Of a DNA stretch of 64,000 nt, positions 12,148 through 24,079 are shown piece by piece; the stretch's first letter is position 1; every line of letters starts with the position of its first letter. A model generated the notes under the pieces. That model was not told the DNA's origin, ran no database searches, and saw only the letters and a program-made list of their open reading frames with translations. A program made the position numbers and the translations under genes. The DNA is from Rutstroemia sp. NJR-2017a BVV2 (lineage: Eukaryota; Ascomycota; Leotiomycetes; Helotiales; Rutstroemiaceae), in NCBI GenBank assembly GCA_002946415.1, contig NJPS01000054.1, forward strand, positions 992,001 through 1,056,000, read 5' to 3'.

Positions 12148-12848
12148 ACAAAATAATCTCTGCTCATCTCCCTCGCCGAGCAGGTGGTTACTACGAAACG
12201 GCCAAAGAAACGCATCTCGCGGAGCAATGACGACAGCGCCTCACCTCATCCATCGTGTGCCAGAATCCCATGGGTGGATTCAATTCAGGCACTCAAATCT
12301 TCCGATAATCATAATCATAATCATCGTAATCGTAATCATAGCCATGATAGTCTAGTCATAATCTCGTCGGACTACATGCAGTCATATTGGTCCATGCCAT
12401 GCCATGGGGGAGGGGCCATGAGAGACGAGAATCGAAAGAGGGAGAGATCCTGACAAATCCGCTTGCACTCTATACGTCCCTGGAATGAGATGACTGAGGT
12501 GCGTGGAGCGGAGAACGTCGGGTCCTGCATGGCGAGTATGAGATGTATGAACATGTATCCTCTCAGCCTCCTTGTTCATTCGGCCGAATCGTAAGGGATC
12601 CATGTTACTGGGACGTTTTGGCCAAGATGTGTCAAGTAGCGTGTGTAGACAGATCGATGTAAGGTTGGGCAAGGTGATGATATTTTGGGTCTTACCTGAG
12701 CACCATGTAAATCCACTCCCGGAATCCCTGCTCCTTTATTCTTTATTTTCGCGGTTCTGAGATTACTGGCGGCATCCATATGGATATGGGGGTCGGATTA
12801 CGAGATTTAGCGCGGTTTCTATTTTGCTTGTTTGTCGTTGGAAGGACC

Positions 12849-12889
12849 AAGCAAAGCAAAGCAAAGCAAAGCAAAGCAAAGCAAAGCAA
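12849..12889 (+). repeat. GCAAA microsatellite
   Basis: Seven perfect GCAAA units (12851-12885) plus partial units at both ends. Confidence 0.95.
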
Positions 12890-13735
12890 CGCAGGCCGGG
12901 TGCGCGCTGTGTGCGTCTACTGCTGCTGCGCAAAAAGTAATATCGCCGGCAGACCACTGCCAGGTGACTAAAACATCCAGACCTAGTATCATGCTCTTGG
13001 CATGGCATATGCAAGTCAGCTCAGATTTTACCCAGGTCTGGTTCGTAGTGACCCTGGGAGTCGTGCGAACGAGTGAGAGTCGGAAAATGGTACGGTCGCA
13101 TCACAGCACACCACTGTACCTTGCATCTCATCTCATTCCCAGAAAAGTCGCAGAAGATCATCCGTAACACGTTCCTTCTGGGATTTTGCTGCTCGACCTA
13201 ACTCGTCCCCGGCTCGCAGCAACGACAGCAGCCCACAGCAAATCACTCCATTTTCCATTTTCTCCCAAAGACACTGCTCTCCCTCCAATCCGCTACTTCT
13301 CAGCCCTATGATGACAGGGGCCTCTGACAGGTCGGTTATTTATATCCTTGCAGGGAGCTTGTGCTTGCGAGTGGGTAGCTCGACACAGAGCAGTTCGTAG
13401 CGGTGGGGGTTTTCTTTCCGCTCCCTTTAATCAGTCACTTGCAAGTGCCTTCCCTGCCCATGTTTGCAGATCTCCCAGTTAAATCTGTGGCTTGCATTTG
13501 GCAGCTACTTCTTGGTACAGTACAGGTACAGGAACGTTATTTTGGGGTCGGACAATTACTGGATGGTGATCTTGGCTTGAAATCTTTACGAGGACAAATT
13601 GTTCCTTGGCATCTATTCTATTCATACCTGGAAAGCAAGGACGGAAGGAAGCGCCGCAGCGGGTTGACATGATACCAAGAGATGAGGCACGCTGACCTTG
13701 CTGCGGGGCTACGGTCAAGCCATTCATGACTTCTG

Positions 13736-13783
13736 GCCTTATGCCTTACGCCTTACGCCTTACGCCTTATGCCTCGCGCCTTA
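13736..13783 (+). repeat. GCCTTAC 7-bp minisatellite
   Basis: Seven adjacent units: GCCTTAT, three GCCTTAC, GCCTTAT, GCCTCGC and a partial GCCTTA. Confidence 0.92.
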
Positions 13784-14693
13784 GAAACCAGCCAGTACGT
13801 ATGTACGGCCATGAGTAATAGAATACCGAATACCAGCCGCCGACACTTATCGTGAAGACCTACGTGAGAACGAAGAGACAGCAAGCAGAAGAGCAACAGA
13901 GAGAACGTTGTAAGCTTACCACCATGTTCCTCGGTACCAAACTTGTGCCCCCCTTCATTCCCTCACCACAAGCGAGTAGTTCCAAACCCCCATCCCATCT
14001 TCACCGAATTTCTCAATCGAGACAAAAAACACCAAAAATCTTCCAAATTATCAATGTATCTACTTTTAGCCAAGGATTTCTAAACGTACAATTTTTGCTA
14101 CGCGAATGGAGAATACGCCTGGCTATCGTTATTATCGTCCCCGGATCTCACGCCTGTGTACGTGAACGATATCACTCACTCCGCGTTGCTGCTCCTCCTT
14201 CCTCGGCGCCCTCGCTCTACGCACGGCCTTAGCATGGTGAGCAACCCGAGATGAGCTGCACAGTATGCACACGACCACGACACGAAAAAGCAGACCGTTT
14301 GTTTCGTCTGATGTTGCATTGCATATCGCGAGCTCGTGTTTCAAGGCCCGCATACCGTCGGATCACCCCGACTCATATCATAATACCATAGGAGTCATCT
14401 GAAGTTCCTCGGTGTAGCGTAGTGGTATCGTACCTGCGTCGCGCTATGTATGCACTTACTGGAAATCACTGTCTGCGCCGCTAAGTGTCCAATCATGGTG
14501 CGCATTATACGTCTAGTTCTTACGGGCACCGACTTCGCCGACGTACGCTTGGGATCGGTGTCCCCATTGTAGCGGTGATGAGGGCGGTGGCTCGAGCAGA
14601 TGATCCGTATTGTAGATCTGGGGGGCGCTTTGGATTACGCTTGGAGTCCGAGTTCTCCTTGGCTAACTTACAGTATTGTGTCCCATACAGTAG

Positions 14694-16054
14694 TAACCTT
14701 ACTTTCGGATGATGTCGGTAGGGAAATAGCTTTCTGTTCCTTCGACACGACATGCCCATGCCCATGGCCGCGACCCTTGCAGGACCCTTCCTTTCCAGAT
14801 GGACGGCCGGCCGGGAGCTACAAGTACCGTCATCCATGTCAGGATGTATCTTTACATCCAGTTGTAGGGTTCTTCCTTACAAAAGGTACATCCTACTACT
14901 TCCATAAGATGATGCTGATGACGAGAATGTTTACTCAGCTAGCCGAGCCAGCCAGCCCACTGTCATCGCACTGTCATCGCACTGCCCCGCCGAGTAGACG
15001 ACGGGATAAGAAAATCTGATGCTTTGTGAAACGAATTTTGGAGAAATCGAATTAAATGAAGAAATGTATTTTGCTGATCTGCGGAATGGTCTCGTTAGTC
15101 ATCAAACCCAGCGCTTCTTGTCCCCTTCATCCTCATACTCGAAATAAGGTCCCATAGATCCCCTCATCAATCTCTCACCAACCCATCCACACATCTCCAC
15201 AACTTCTCCATAGCCAAATACGAAACAGAAACCTAATCTTCCCATCTCTATCCCCATCCCCATCCCATCTCCATCCCCCTCCCCATCCTACGACCCGATA
15301 CCGAAATATCCCACAGCCAGCCGCAGCGGCTCCGGCCTCCACAGCACAGTACCCATCTGGCCTGCGGTGAAATATCCAATCATCCCACCTCATTTCCCAC
15401 ATTCCCAGGCCCAGAATCTAACCCGCCGAGGAACTCCCTAATGAAACGTTACCTCGTGGCATGATTTTGCCTCTTCGGATCTGAATCCCAACCGGCACTT
15501 TTTAAACGCGGCCTCTCGCACGCCCGCCGCGAAAAACAAACAGCCACACCCAGCTGGAAAACTTTTACTTTCAGAACTGTCCAGGGACGGATGTAAGAAC
15601 TTAGCCTCCGCGGCGGCCGCAACTGAGAAAATAGATAAATAACTAGGGGAGACTAAGCCTTGTACATACAGTACTTCGCAGCTAATAATCGCGGGCGGGT
15701 TGTTATCGTTTACAGTAACTAACCCACAGTATGAGTAATTTTGCGAGAAAATACCCAGATAGTTAAGGTTATTTATAGAACCGTCTCGACGTGATAATTC
15801 TCTTGGCGACAAGTTAAGGTTACGTATATCTCAAGAATGTCATTTATTTTTACTCACGACAGTTAGTCAAGCAAGCAAGCGAATGTGATAGTGCAAAAGA
15901 AGGGGCAATCAAACAGATTGTCGTAAGAATAGTAACCTTATCGTGCGATTTGTGGTCCGCTCATCCATCCATTCATCCATTCATTCATTCAACCCACCAA
16001 ACCGGCGGGGAAAGAGCGGAATTCCGGAAAATGTAATCGTCGTACATAAGGTTA
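14694..16054. promoter_or_regulatory. Cluster of TAAGGTTA/TAACCTTA motifs
   Basis: The 7-mer AAGGTTA (or its complement) occurs five times in 1.36 kb: 14694-14700, 15765-15771, 15816-15822, 15933-15940 and 16047-16054. Four copies extend to TAAGGTTA or TAACCTTA. Random expectation for a 7-mer on both strands is about 0.2. A protein-binding site array is possible; no factor is assigned. Confidence 0.3.
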
Positions 16055-18215
16055 TCTGACCGGTCGCTCGGTCGCTCGGTCATCATTGTCCCCGTCAGCG
16101 ACGGTGAGAGCGAGAGCAGAGCGAGAGCGTTTACCTCTTCCCTCTTGCACAGCAACCATGCTTCTAGAATTGTTCTCTCTTACATCCTATTCGGGCCATT
16201 TGCATGTGCATCTGCATGCAGCGTACCTGAAAATTGGGGGCCTTTACTGTACTGCGGTCCCGAACATCCCCCCCCACCCCCTTTCTGCCCTACCGTGCGC
16301 GAAAAAGGAAATTTTACGAAAAACGAACAGCAGACATGGGTTCCGCGTGCGAAAAGGTGAGCCGCAGCCACGGTATAGGATTGGGTTCCTTGCCTTGCCT
16401 TACTTGGCGGTATGGGGCCTGAGGTGGAAGTGAGGTAGGTACACGAACGCATGAGCGAACGGTACTTCTCGTATAGTCGTTTAGAGTGTGGGATCGCTGT
16501 TTGGATACGGAAGTTCTGTAGATGGGATGGGACGGGGGGGAAGGAGGGTGGATGGCGGGGAGGTAGGTTTTGGTGCTGTGTTGCATGATGTTCTACAAAT
16601 GAGTCTGGTATACAGTTAGTTACTAAAACATACCCCCTTTTTTTTTGAATCGTTGAATTTTCCCCGTTTACCTCGTCCCCTGTCCTTGCCTATTTACCTA
16701 AGTATCTATTCCCAATTACACGGTACATCGCACTCGTACCCAATCACCATTCCCCCACCGCACCTTCCTTCCTCTCTCTCGTCGGTGGATCAAACAAACC
16801 CCCGGGTTACACATGCACAATCCACGTGTCGGCACATCGGCCTTCCTCCTCGCCCCCAAAGTTGAGGCTCATGAGCATTCTCACCTCGCCTCACCTCGTG
16901 CTCGTTTGCTGAATGCAGTGCCGCAGGAGAGCAGGATGGAACGCATGGCAGCAGGGATGAGAGGGAGATTTACGAGGAAAGGTGGATTGGCAGGACTAGG
17001 CAGATGTGTTTGGTATGTAGCTTGGCATATATGTGAATGGAAAATTCCGGAGCGATGAGCTGGAGGGGAGATTTTGTGGACTGCGATGCAGGCACGCAGG
17101 CTGGCAGACAAGCCAAGACACTGAACCGATGGAAGCACGCGGTGAAGAATTCTTATGTTATACTGTATACTTCTATCTATGCATAGAACAGTATAGTGTA
17201 GCCTTTTCCATCGCAATTCCACCAACCAAACAGCGCAAAAACATAGTATTATATGACACGAAGCGTTCCAAAAAACAAAACCCCAGGAAAACCAGACGTG
17301 GGGGTTTCCACGTCTGCTGATTCTGGAAAATCCATCTCTCGTGATTAAAAACCAGGCTGTGCATGTATGCACACATCCATAGATACATGCATGCAGATAA
17401 AGATGAGACGAAGTATCTGCGCCGATGTAACACCCCCAGCACAAGAGGAGTCTAGTCCGCTCCCCGTATCAGCAGCAGGGTGGGTTAGGGTGGGGTGGAA
17501 GCCTAGAAGAGATGTTAATAAGCACGACATCTGCAGCGAGAGATTATATTACATGACAGTACATTGCTTGTGGTAGTTGCGGTGAAAGAAGTCTGCAATT
17601 TCTTTGATTGCGGAAGTTCGCCGAGCTTGAAGAAAAAGGGTAGGGAATGGATTGATGAATGAATTGATGAATGCATGGATGAATGGTTGTTTGGATGGGT
17701 GCACAATGAAGGGAGAAAAAGAGTCATCCTGAGAAATTTGGAATTCCAAATGCTGGTTGGATGAATGTAACGTCAAGATTACTCTCGAATTCGCTAAGTG
17801 GGGTTAGAGGTAATAATGATGAAATCTGAGTATAGAAAATACTGGGGATTGGAGACGAATATGGGATATGAGAGATGAATAAGGAGTTCTCTGGTGGACA
17901 AGGTAAGAAGTAGATGGAAATCTTGGAATTTGGACTTGGGAATGGGAGTGGGAATCGGGGATATGTGATTAGATGGAGATTGGGATCGGGATTGGGATCA
18001 TAGCCTATCCTATTTCCATATATGACGGACACGCTGGATAATAGATCAAGATCGACGGTCATGGATCGTCAACGATCATCCACCTATTCATCATCAGCAT
18101 CCATCAATCTATCACCGAGTAGAGGAAGATTGCCCATCCTCTACCACTGTCTGTCGCCACCCAAAAATCGGCGACAATTCCAACCCAAACCCCTGCAGAG
18201 GCTATCACATCGATC

Positions 18216-19661
18216 TTATCGCATCGTCTTGTCCAGTCCAGCCCTCATAACCGGGCTTTCTAGAACCTTCGTCCAGTCATGTAACATAGTCGTGTTCATA
18301 ACACTGAGCTGGACCTCTTCTCCCGCACGCGCCTTCATCTCCTCTTCATATTGCGTTATGGCGGATGCTTGGTTGAAGGCCTCTGATTTCAGCAATGTCA
18401 CAAGTTTTCCTGCATCAGCTATGGCGTGGTTTAGACCTTGACCTCGTTCTTGAGAGCTAAAGTTAGTTTTGTGTGCGACAGAACGGAGGGAAGAGGCAAC
18501 AGAAGGGAAACGCATAAATAGAACCGTACGATAAGTCATTGGATGCGCGGCATCTCCTGCAAGTGTAACCCTTCCATTCATATTGTCCCACCCATGGCAT
18601 TCCTCGCTAGGATCCCATACTGCGAGACCAGAATACCAAACTTGTTGATCTTCGGGAAGCCATTCGAAAGCACTTTTCCACGGTTCGGTGTAGTCTTTCG
18701 CCAACTCACGCACTTGTTTTAGTCGCGCTTTATTGTCAAAAGTTTTGGCTTCTTCGTCTTGTGCGCTCGAGTGCCAGGAAATATAGAAGAAAAATGTCCA
18801 CGTTTCTGGGTTCTCGGGGTCTGGCGCATCTTGGAGACCGAAGAATGCGAAAAGGTTGTTTGGATGTGGAGAGGCAAGGTAGAGCGGATGGAAGGAGCGG
18901 AGGAATAAGGCCTGTTCGCGGGTATATCTTGCTTGCACGAAGGAGGCTGCATAAGGTAGTCTTGTGTTCTCTGCATTTCCAGGTCCGAGAAGAAGCTTTC
19001 GGACCACTGATCTTGCGCCATCTGCTCCAATCACTAATTTCCCTCTTATATGTTGTCCATCTTCAAAAACGCATGTCACACCCTTCCCGTCATGCTCATG
19101 TATCACGTTCTGCAATCTTTTATTCCATCTGATATCGAGACCCTTAGCTAGCAAAGTGCGTAGTTTAGATCGTCGTAGTCGATAAAAATATGGGATTTGG
19201 GGAGCATTAAGCACATCTCCTGTTGCGCCGTTGAGGAAGGATAAAGTATCAAGAGCTTTCGTGGGCGTATGTGGATCGACTTGGCACAACTGAAGTTCGG
19301 GATGTAGGGATTCAGGAAGTAGTGATTTTAGCACAGGCATTCCCCAGTGCAACCCCATATTCCAATCGCGCTGCCCAGGACTCGAGATCGCGGCATGTTT
19401 TTCGCATACAATTGCTTCGATTCCGGCCTGCAGCACCAATTAGTGTTTGGTAACAATGGATATGAGTGGAACTGGTTTCCACCGACTAACTTTGCGGAGG
19501 CCGTGGGCTATTGAAAGTCCGGTGCAGCCTGAGAAACGTCGAATGGTTAGCACTGAGCGATATTTCTCGGTAAAGCTTGCCTAATGCAGGGATATGTGGG
19601 TCAATTATGTACCTGCTCCAATTATGATCACCGGATCTTTTCGTAACTGTGTCTCCGCCAT
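18216..19661 (-). CDS. FAD-dependent aromatic-ring-type monooxygenase (PHBH/UbiH fold)
   Basis: Four exons: 19661-19613, 19528-19491, 19427-18530 and 18448-18216, giving 405 residues. The N-terminal dinucleotide-binding motif is split by the first intron: IIIGAGCTGLSIAHGLRKAG, with the ribose-binding acidic residue E38. A GADGARS motif (about 163) and the second FAD motif GRVTLAGDAAHPMT (about 315) follow, as in group A flavoprotein monooxygenases. The last intron (81 bp) is a multiple of three, so DNA reads through it. Removing it gives HPMTYQRGQGLNHAI, the family consensus, whereas retaining it inserts 27 foreign residues. The substrate is unknown; relatives hydroxylate phenolic or polyketide-like substrates using NAD(P)H and O2. 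A decayed methyltransferase lies about 1.1 kb upstream in divergent orientation. Confidence 0.88.
18449..18529 (-). other. In-frame 81-bp intron of the monooxygenase
   Basis: On the minus strand it starts gtacgg after TATC and ends ctctcaag. It has no stop codon in frame, so a naive reading would keep it. Splicing restores the conserved QRGQGLNHA motif directly after HPMTY. Confidence 0.75.
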
Positions 19662-20729
19662 TATCTCAAGTCTTTCAAGGAACCGACGAAAGGCGACAGG
19701 AAGCAGAAAGAAAGAGAAACGACAGGAAATTGAATTTAAGCGTCTTTGAAGAGGTGGGAGAGTGGGCGGATACTCTTTACGATATGGCAGCGTAACGAAT
19801 TTTGGTGCTGCACAGCCGGGCAACATCCCCATTAAAATTCAACCCCACCTTCGGCCTTATGAATCCGGGCATGTTTACGTAGTATGAGCCAGTGGACTGG
19901 CAAACAGATGAATGGGTCAGTGATACGTGATAGGGAAACAGTTATGAAGGGACTTCCGCAGTATTGTTGATGCACGGAATTCCAACCGGAAAATCCGAGG
20001 ATTCTTCACTGTGCGCGATTTCGTCACTGAAGATCTGTGAATTTCGTGTGGTAACAGGGTCCAGATCTTCATAGAAGGAACCGGCAGAGTTCCCATTGCA
20101 GCTCATTCATTTTGTTCTGTTGGTGGTTAGACAAGGCGGTTTGGAATGATAATGTGAGTTACCGTTCGGATAGTACTCAAATGTGGACAAGTAACATCGA
20201 CGCCGCAATACATCACGTATTGGGATTTATCCCCTCCACCATCTTGATGTGGTCTGACTTTCTCTGCCCTTGTTCCGACCAAACCTGCAGACTCGCCACA
20301 CTGTTGATTGCGGCTGACCGAACTGAATTTGGGAACTTAATACAAAAAGGGCTGAAAAGGTGCTACACAGGCGAACTGTCCAATGTATTAGTCGCGTGTG
20401 TGCGAGCGGACACTGCTCTAGAAACATCTTATCTTTGACTATGTTCTACAAAGATGCCAAGAGGTTATTGCTTATTTGTCTGTTTGGCACAAAACGAAAA
20501 GAAAAAGCAAACCTAGAAGCCATCGATTCGACCCTGCAGCGAGAATTCCCAGCCATCGAAAAAGACACACTTAGCAAGTTTTTATAATGACACCTCATCA
20601 TGGCCCTGATTTGTCCACGGCCGCGCACGAAAGTACTTCCAGCAACAGCACGACACCAAAAATAGCCGCAGTGGGTTCAACGCGACCCAGGATTAGTATT
20701 CGTGGAAGAAACATCTGAAGAGACCCTTA
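19662..20729. other. Intergenic between monooxygenase and methyltransferase relic
   Basis: Possible divergent promoter region. Open frames at 20112-20438 and 20360-20587 show no recognisable motif. Nothing else supported. Confidence 0.45.
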
Positions 20730-21746
20730 GAGAACAAGGAGGAAGACGATGAAGATGAGAGTCCGACGAGAACGATTCTGCATTCGGTAGTGGTTTGATA
20801 GGCTGTGATACCGGTACTCTTGTAAGCTTCATAATGGACCATCGCTATGATAATGGGCGACGGTATTATGTCTACAGAGATGGCGATTACCCGGTACTCT
20901 TCCCCACATCCCCAAAACAAGCTTCGCAGACGCTGAAAGTAGGTATTGTAAAGGGACCAAATGATGACCAAGCGAATGGAATCCGAGATTTGGCGCATCA
21001 TATGTACTTGATGACACTGGATGGTAAAGTCCACTTAGCATTTATCGACAACGCACACAACATTCTGGATGTAGGCACTGGCACAAGGATATGGGAAATG
21101 TAGGCGTCCGCCTTTCTTCTGATGTTACTGTCCCTCAAATATAACACACTTGCAGTGCGATTGCTGAGGCCTGCCAGCTGCCGCTGTGATTGGCATACAT
21201 CTCTCCCCAATACAGCCCGTATTCGTCCACCAAATTGCGAATTTGAGATCAAGACGTAAAAGAAATGCGATATCAATGACCAACTAACCCATAGTCAAGT
21301 CCTCAGCATAGGAAACATGGTAATGATGGTAACAAGGACTGGGCGGTACTAAAGAGCTGTGTCGCTGGAACCAGTACATATTAGATGACGGAGTGGAGTA
21401 GTTCATGTTAAAACTATTAACTGTGATTTGAGGTTTACCCAATCTCAAGCACTGCACACTCATTATAGCTGTCTGAATCCATTGCAATGGTCCTATAAAG
21501 CAGCTCAACTATTTCCCGTCGAGATGAGAAAGGCTTTGAAGGATGAGAGTGTGCATCCGTATCTCGACATGTAAGTAGACCGCTCCTGGAGATACCTTCT
21601 GTAGCAATACTGATTCTTCTTTCAGCACCGTCGTGTATGATCGTGGACCAGGTGGAGAATCGAGACAGAGCAGCAGGTCCTTGACAACACCACAGCCCCC
21701 AGCCTCGTACTGGACACTCACATGGTGCCGATTCTGCGCCTGGTAA
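20730..21746 (+). pseudogene. Decayed LaeA-like SAM-dependent methyltransferase
   Basis: Recognisable pieces lie in the right order but in shifting frames. First is an acidic N-terminus (ENKEEDDEDE). One base is then missing before NDSAFGS, which leads into DHRYDNGRRYYVYRDGDYP. A probable 60-bp intron precedes GPNDDQAN and DLAHHMYLMTLDGKVHLA. The SAM-binding motif I is ILDVGTGTRIW, where the family has GTGTGIW. After another intron the frame slips and carries a TGA, then LPAAAVIGIHLSPIQPVF, a further one-base slip and PPNCEFEI before a stop. The central domain is largely missing (about 270 bp where some 600 would be expected). A C-terminal piece VEMRKALKDESVHPYLD is followed by a gt/ag intron (21571-21625) and TVVYDRGP. 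Multiple lesions and the deletion make a functional product unlikely. The family includes regulators and secondary-metabolite methyltransferases. Confidence 0.72.
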
Positions 21747-24079
21747 ACATGAAGGGTTTTTTTGATAGTTGATGCTTAGGATAGGTCTGTGATGAAGACT
21801 TCTTTCGACGAAGATATTCTCAACATTCCGTTGAACGATATATAGGTTATCGTTTTATTCTCGGAGTACTGCATACCCCGGGAACGAAGATGTCTAATGG
21901 TCGGCTGGTTAGAATTGCACTTTACCCCTGGTCAGACGCAGGGAGCAACAGAGCTGTGAGTGTTGATTAGTTACAGAGCTGCTGGGCGATGTCAGAACAT
22001 GCCAAGCATATATCTGAAGGAATACACGAGCGATATTGACACGAGTCCATTGTTGTGACCGTACAGTACCTTTTTCGTAGTAGCACACGGCTGCATCACC
22101 TTGTCAAAAGCGACTACGCCCATCCAAGCACTTTACGAAAGCGAAATACAATCCACCGCTTGTCCGTCGTCCACTTAATGCTAGGCATCGGACTTCTCTT
22201 CAATTGGTCCCATGGAAAAGGTCTCCGTAATACTTCTCGGGAATGGCCCACAATCATTCGCTCGGGAATGCGTCTGACCAATAATTTGTGCAGGATTGCA
22301 TCCCGGTGAAATAATGGTTAGCTGCGAAGCTTCTCGCACCACGAAATAGGAAAGTTGCGATGAATTGTAGATATGCAACAAACTGTTTCTGCAGGTGGAC
22401 ATCTCCAACTGTCTCCGTCGGTGATGACAGGCATATTTCCAGTTTCGTCCTAGGAATTCGACGATTTCAATGGGCAACAATATGGTTGGCCGAAGCAGGG
22501 CTTGGTGAAAGCGAATGCGAGACGAGTACGAGCGGGCAGGCACCATCACGTGATCACATCTAAAATAGTCCAGCCCATCCCTCACCACAAGTCAAGATAG
22601 TTCCCAAGTCACACACGTACTGATGCACCGACCTACTTCCATCAAGCACAACTACGACGCGCAGGCCGGGAGACCTCTGTGCTCGTCCTTTCGGGACAGG
22701 ACTGTGCCATCTATGTTGAGCAACCCTTAAGATTAAAATACAGCAAAGAGGAAAAACTTCCTTTTCGCTGCGGTGATCTTTCCAAGGAGTGACATTCCAG
22801 AGAGGATTTTGTACCGGAGAAGCCTCCGATCGGGAGTCGATATAGATATGGACCGCAGAGGTGAACGTGGATCTTCGTATTACACTGATTTCCCTCATTT
22901 CATCGTCGATGGGAGTCCCCTTTACTGCAGATCTAATTCTCCTCCTGGCTTGTCTCAAATCTGCATTGAACAACGATGGCAGAATTTATACCGGCCTGTG
23001 CTCAATGCTCGAAAAGGAATTCTAGATTTTGAGAGTCATTTTCATGCATTGAGCTAATATCCATTTCGATTAAGCCGTGGGGACTCGGGAACAAAAACAC
23101 TGGCACTGGTGATCGACATCATAACTCTACTGTAGGTTCTTTGCGACAGCAGCTGGATCTCTAATCAATTGAGGTGACAGGTGCAGTATGACAGCTGGAA
23201 GTTCCAACACAGTGCGGTGCCTCGAGGGTGCGCAATGACCACTCACTCACCTTTGGGGGTCGCTGTAGATTTGTGGAGTACCGAACCCAAAATTCCAGGT
23301 AACTGGGTCTCCCCTATCGCTTACCACCAACAAGACGGCAAACCGAGCATCTACACAGAAGTTCTCCATGGGTTCGCTCTGGGGGTGGTACAGAGCATGG
23401 GCGACTGAAAGATCTGGTGGGACCTACCCTGTGAAGCAGAATCCACTCATATAAGCCATAATTGACACTCCTCAGGAGTGGCGTCACTTTTAGGTTTACA
23501 TACCCCCTGCAGATCAGAACCCCTTATGTGCGCGGGAACCTCTCACCAACAGGGCAAAGGAGAGAACAGGAGACTCCTGAGCATACCGCACAAGGCTAGT
23601 AAAGTCACAGCGTTTCTCTCTGCGTCTTTTCCCCCATCATACTATTTCTGTCTCCGAGCTTGAACGCTTCGGAAATGATCGCCAGTCGAGGCACGCTACC
23701 CCAGCCCAACTGTGGGCCTGGCTACGTCCAGAGCCAAGACGGCACACTCAGATTCTTGAACCAATCTGTAGGGATTCAGGGCTCGCCGAGGCGATGTAAA
23801 ATTACTGCGCTTTCGTCGATCTTTATGTAATGGCCTTGACTATACCCATCATGAGACATGGTTACTTAGCAGTTGTAATGTAGCGACCGAGACATGAAGA
23901 AGAAGAAAACTATTGCACCAGCTATATAACGGTGGTGTGGGGTGCGGCGAAGTTATTATACGGACAACCGATGCATTATTACCTTTAACAACAGCTTCTA
24001 CCGAAGTATAACTACGTACCGTGGTAGTTCCACGTAGCTACCCTCTCCAAGTTTACCTCATTAGATATACTCTCCTTCT
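21747..24079. other. Intergenic, upstream of the histidine kinase
   Basis: About 2.3 kb without a recognisable gene. Scattered frames (22055-22309 plus, 22181-22588 and 22560-22973 minus, 23181-23408 plus) have no motifs and could be further decayed coding DNA. A short AT-rich segment near 23930-24080 precedes the kinase start. Confidence 0.45.

Larger units (their letters stand above)
11927..18215. other. Large gene-poor region (about 6.3 kb)
   Basis: Between the 63-aa gene and the FAD monooxygenase I find no conserved coding sequence. The first ~300 bp are leader and promoter of the small gene. The rest holds short tandem repeats, TGGTGATGG-type runs, direct repeats such as ACTGTCATCGC near 14960-14985, GGTCGCTC near 16061-16080, an ATTC-rich microsatellite at 15962-15990, and a cluster of TAAGGTTA motifs at 14694-16054. 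Open frames overlap on both strands and are low-complexity. Non-coding transcripts cannot be excluded. Confidence 0.5.

Noticed and set aside
11726..12355. 209-codon plus-strand frame with GDGS repeats
   Set aside because: It is the complement of the low-complexity leader of the 63-aa gene.
12849..13783. Tandem repeats considered as a CRISPR array
   Set aside because: Units are 5-7 bp with no spacers; simple microsatellites in a fungal genome.
14404..14533. tRNA-like segment: A-box-like TAGCGTAGTGG at 14415-14425 and a partly matching 3' acceptor near 14527
   Set aside because: There is no convincing B-box (GTTCGANNC) or T-stem, the anticodon arm does not pair, and a large intron would be needed. 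At most a degenerate tRNA.
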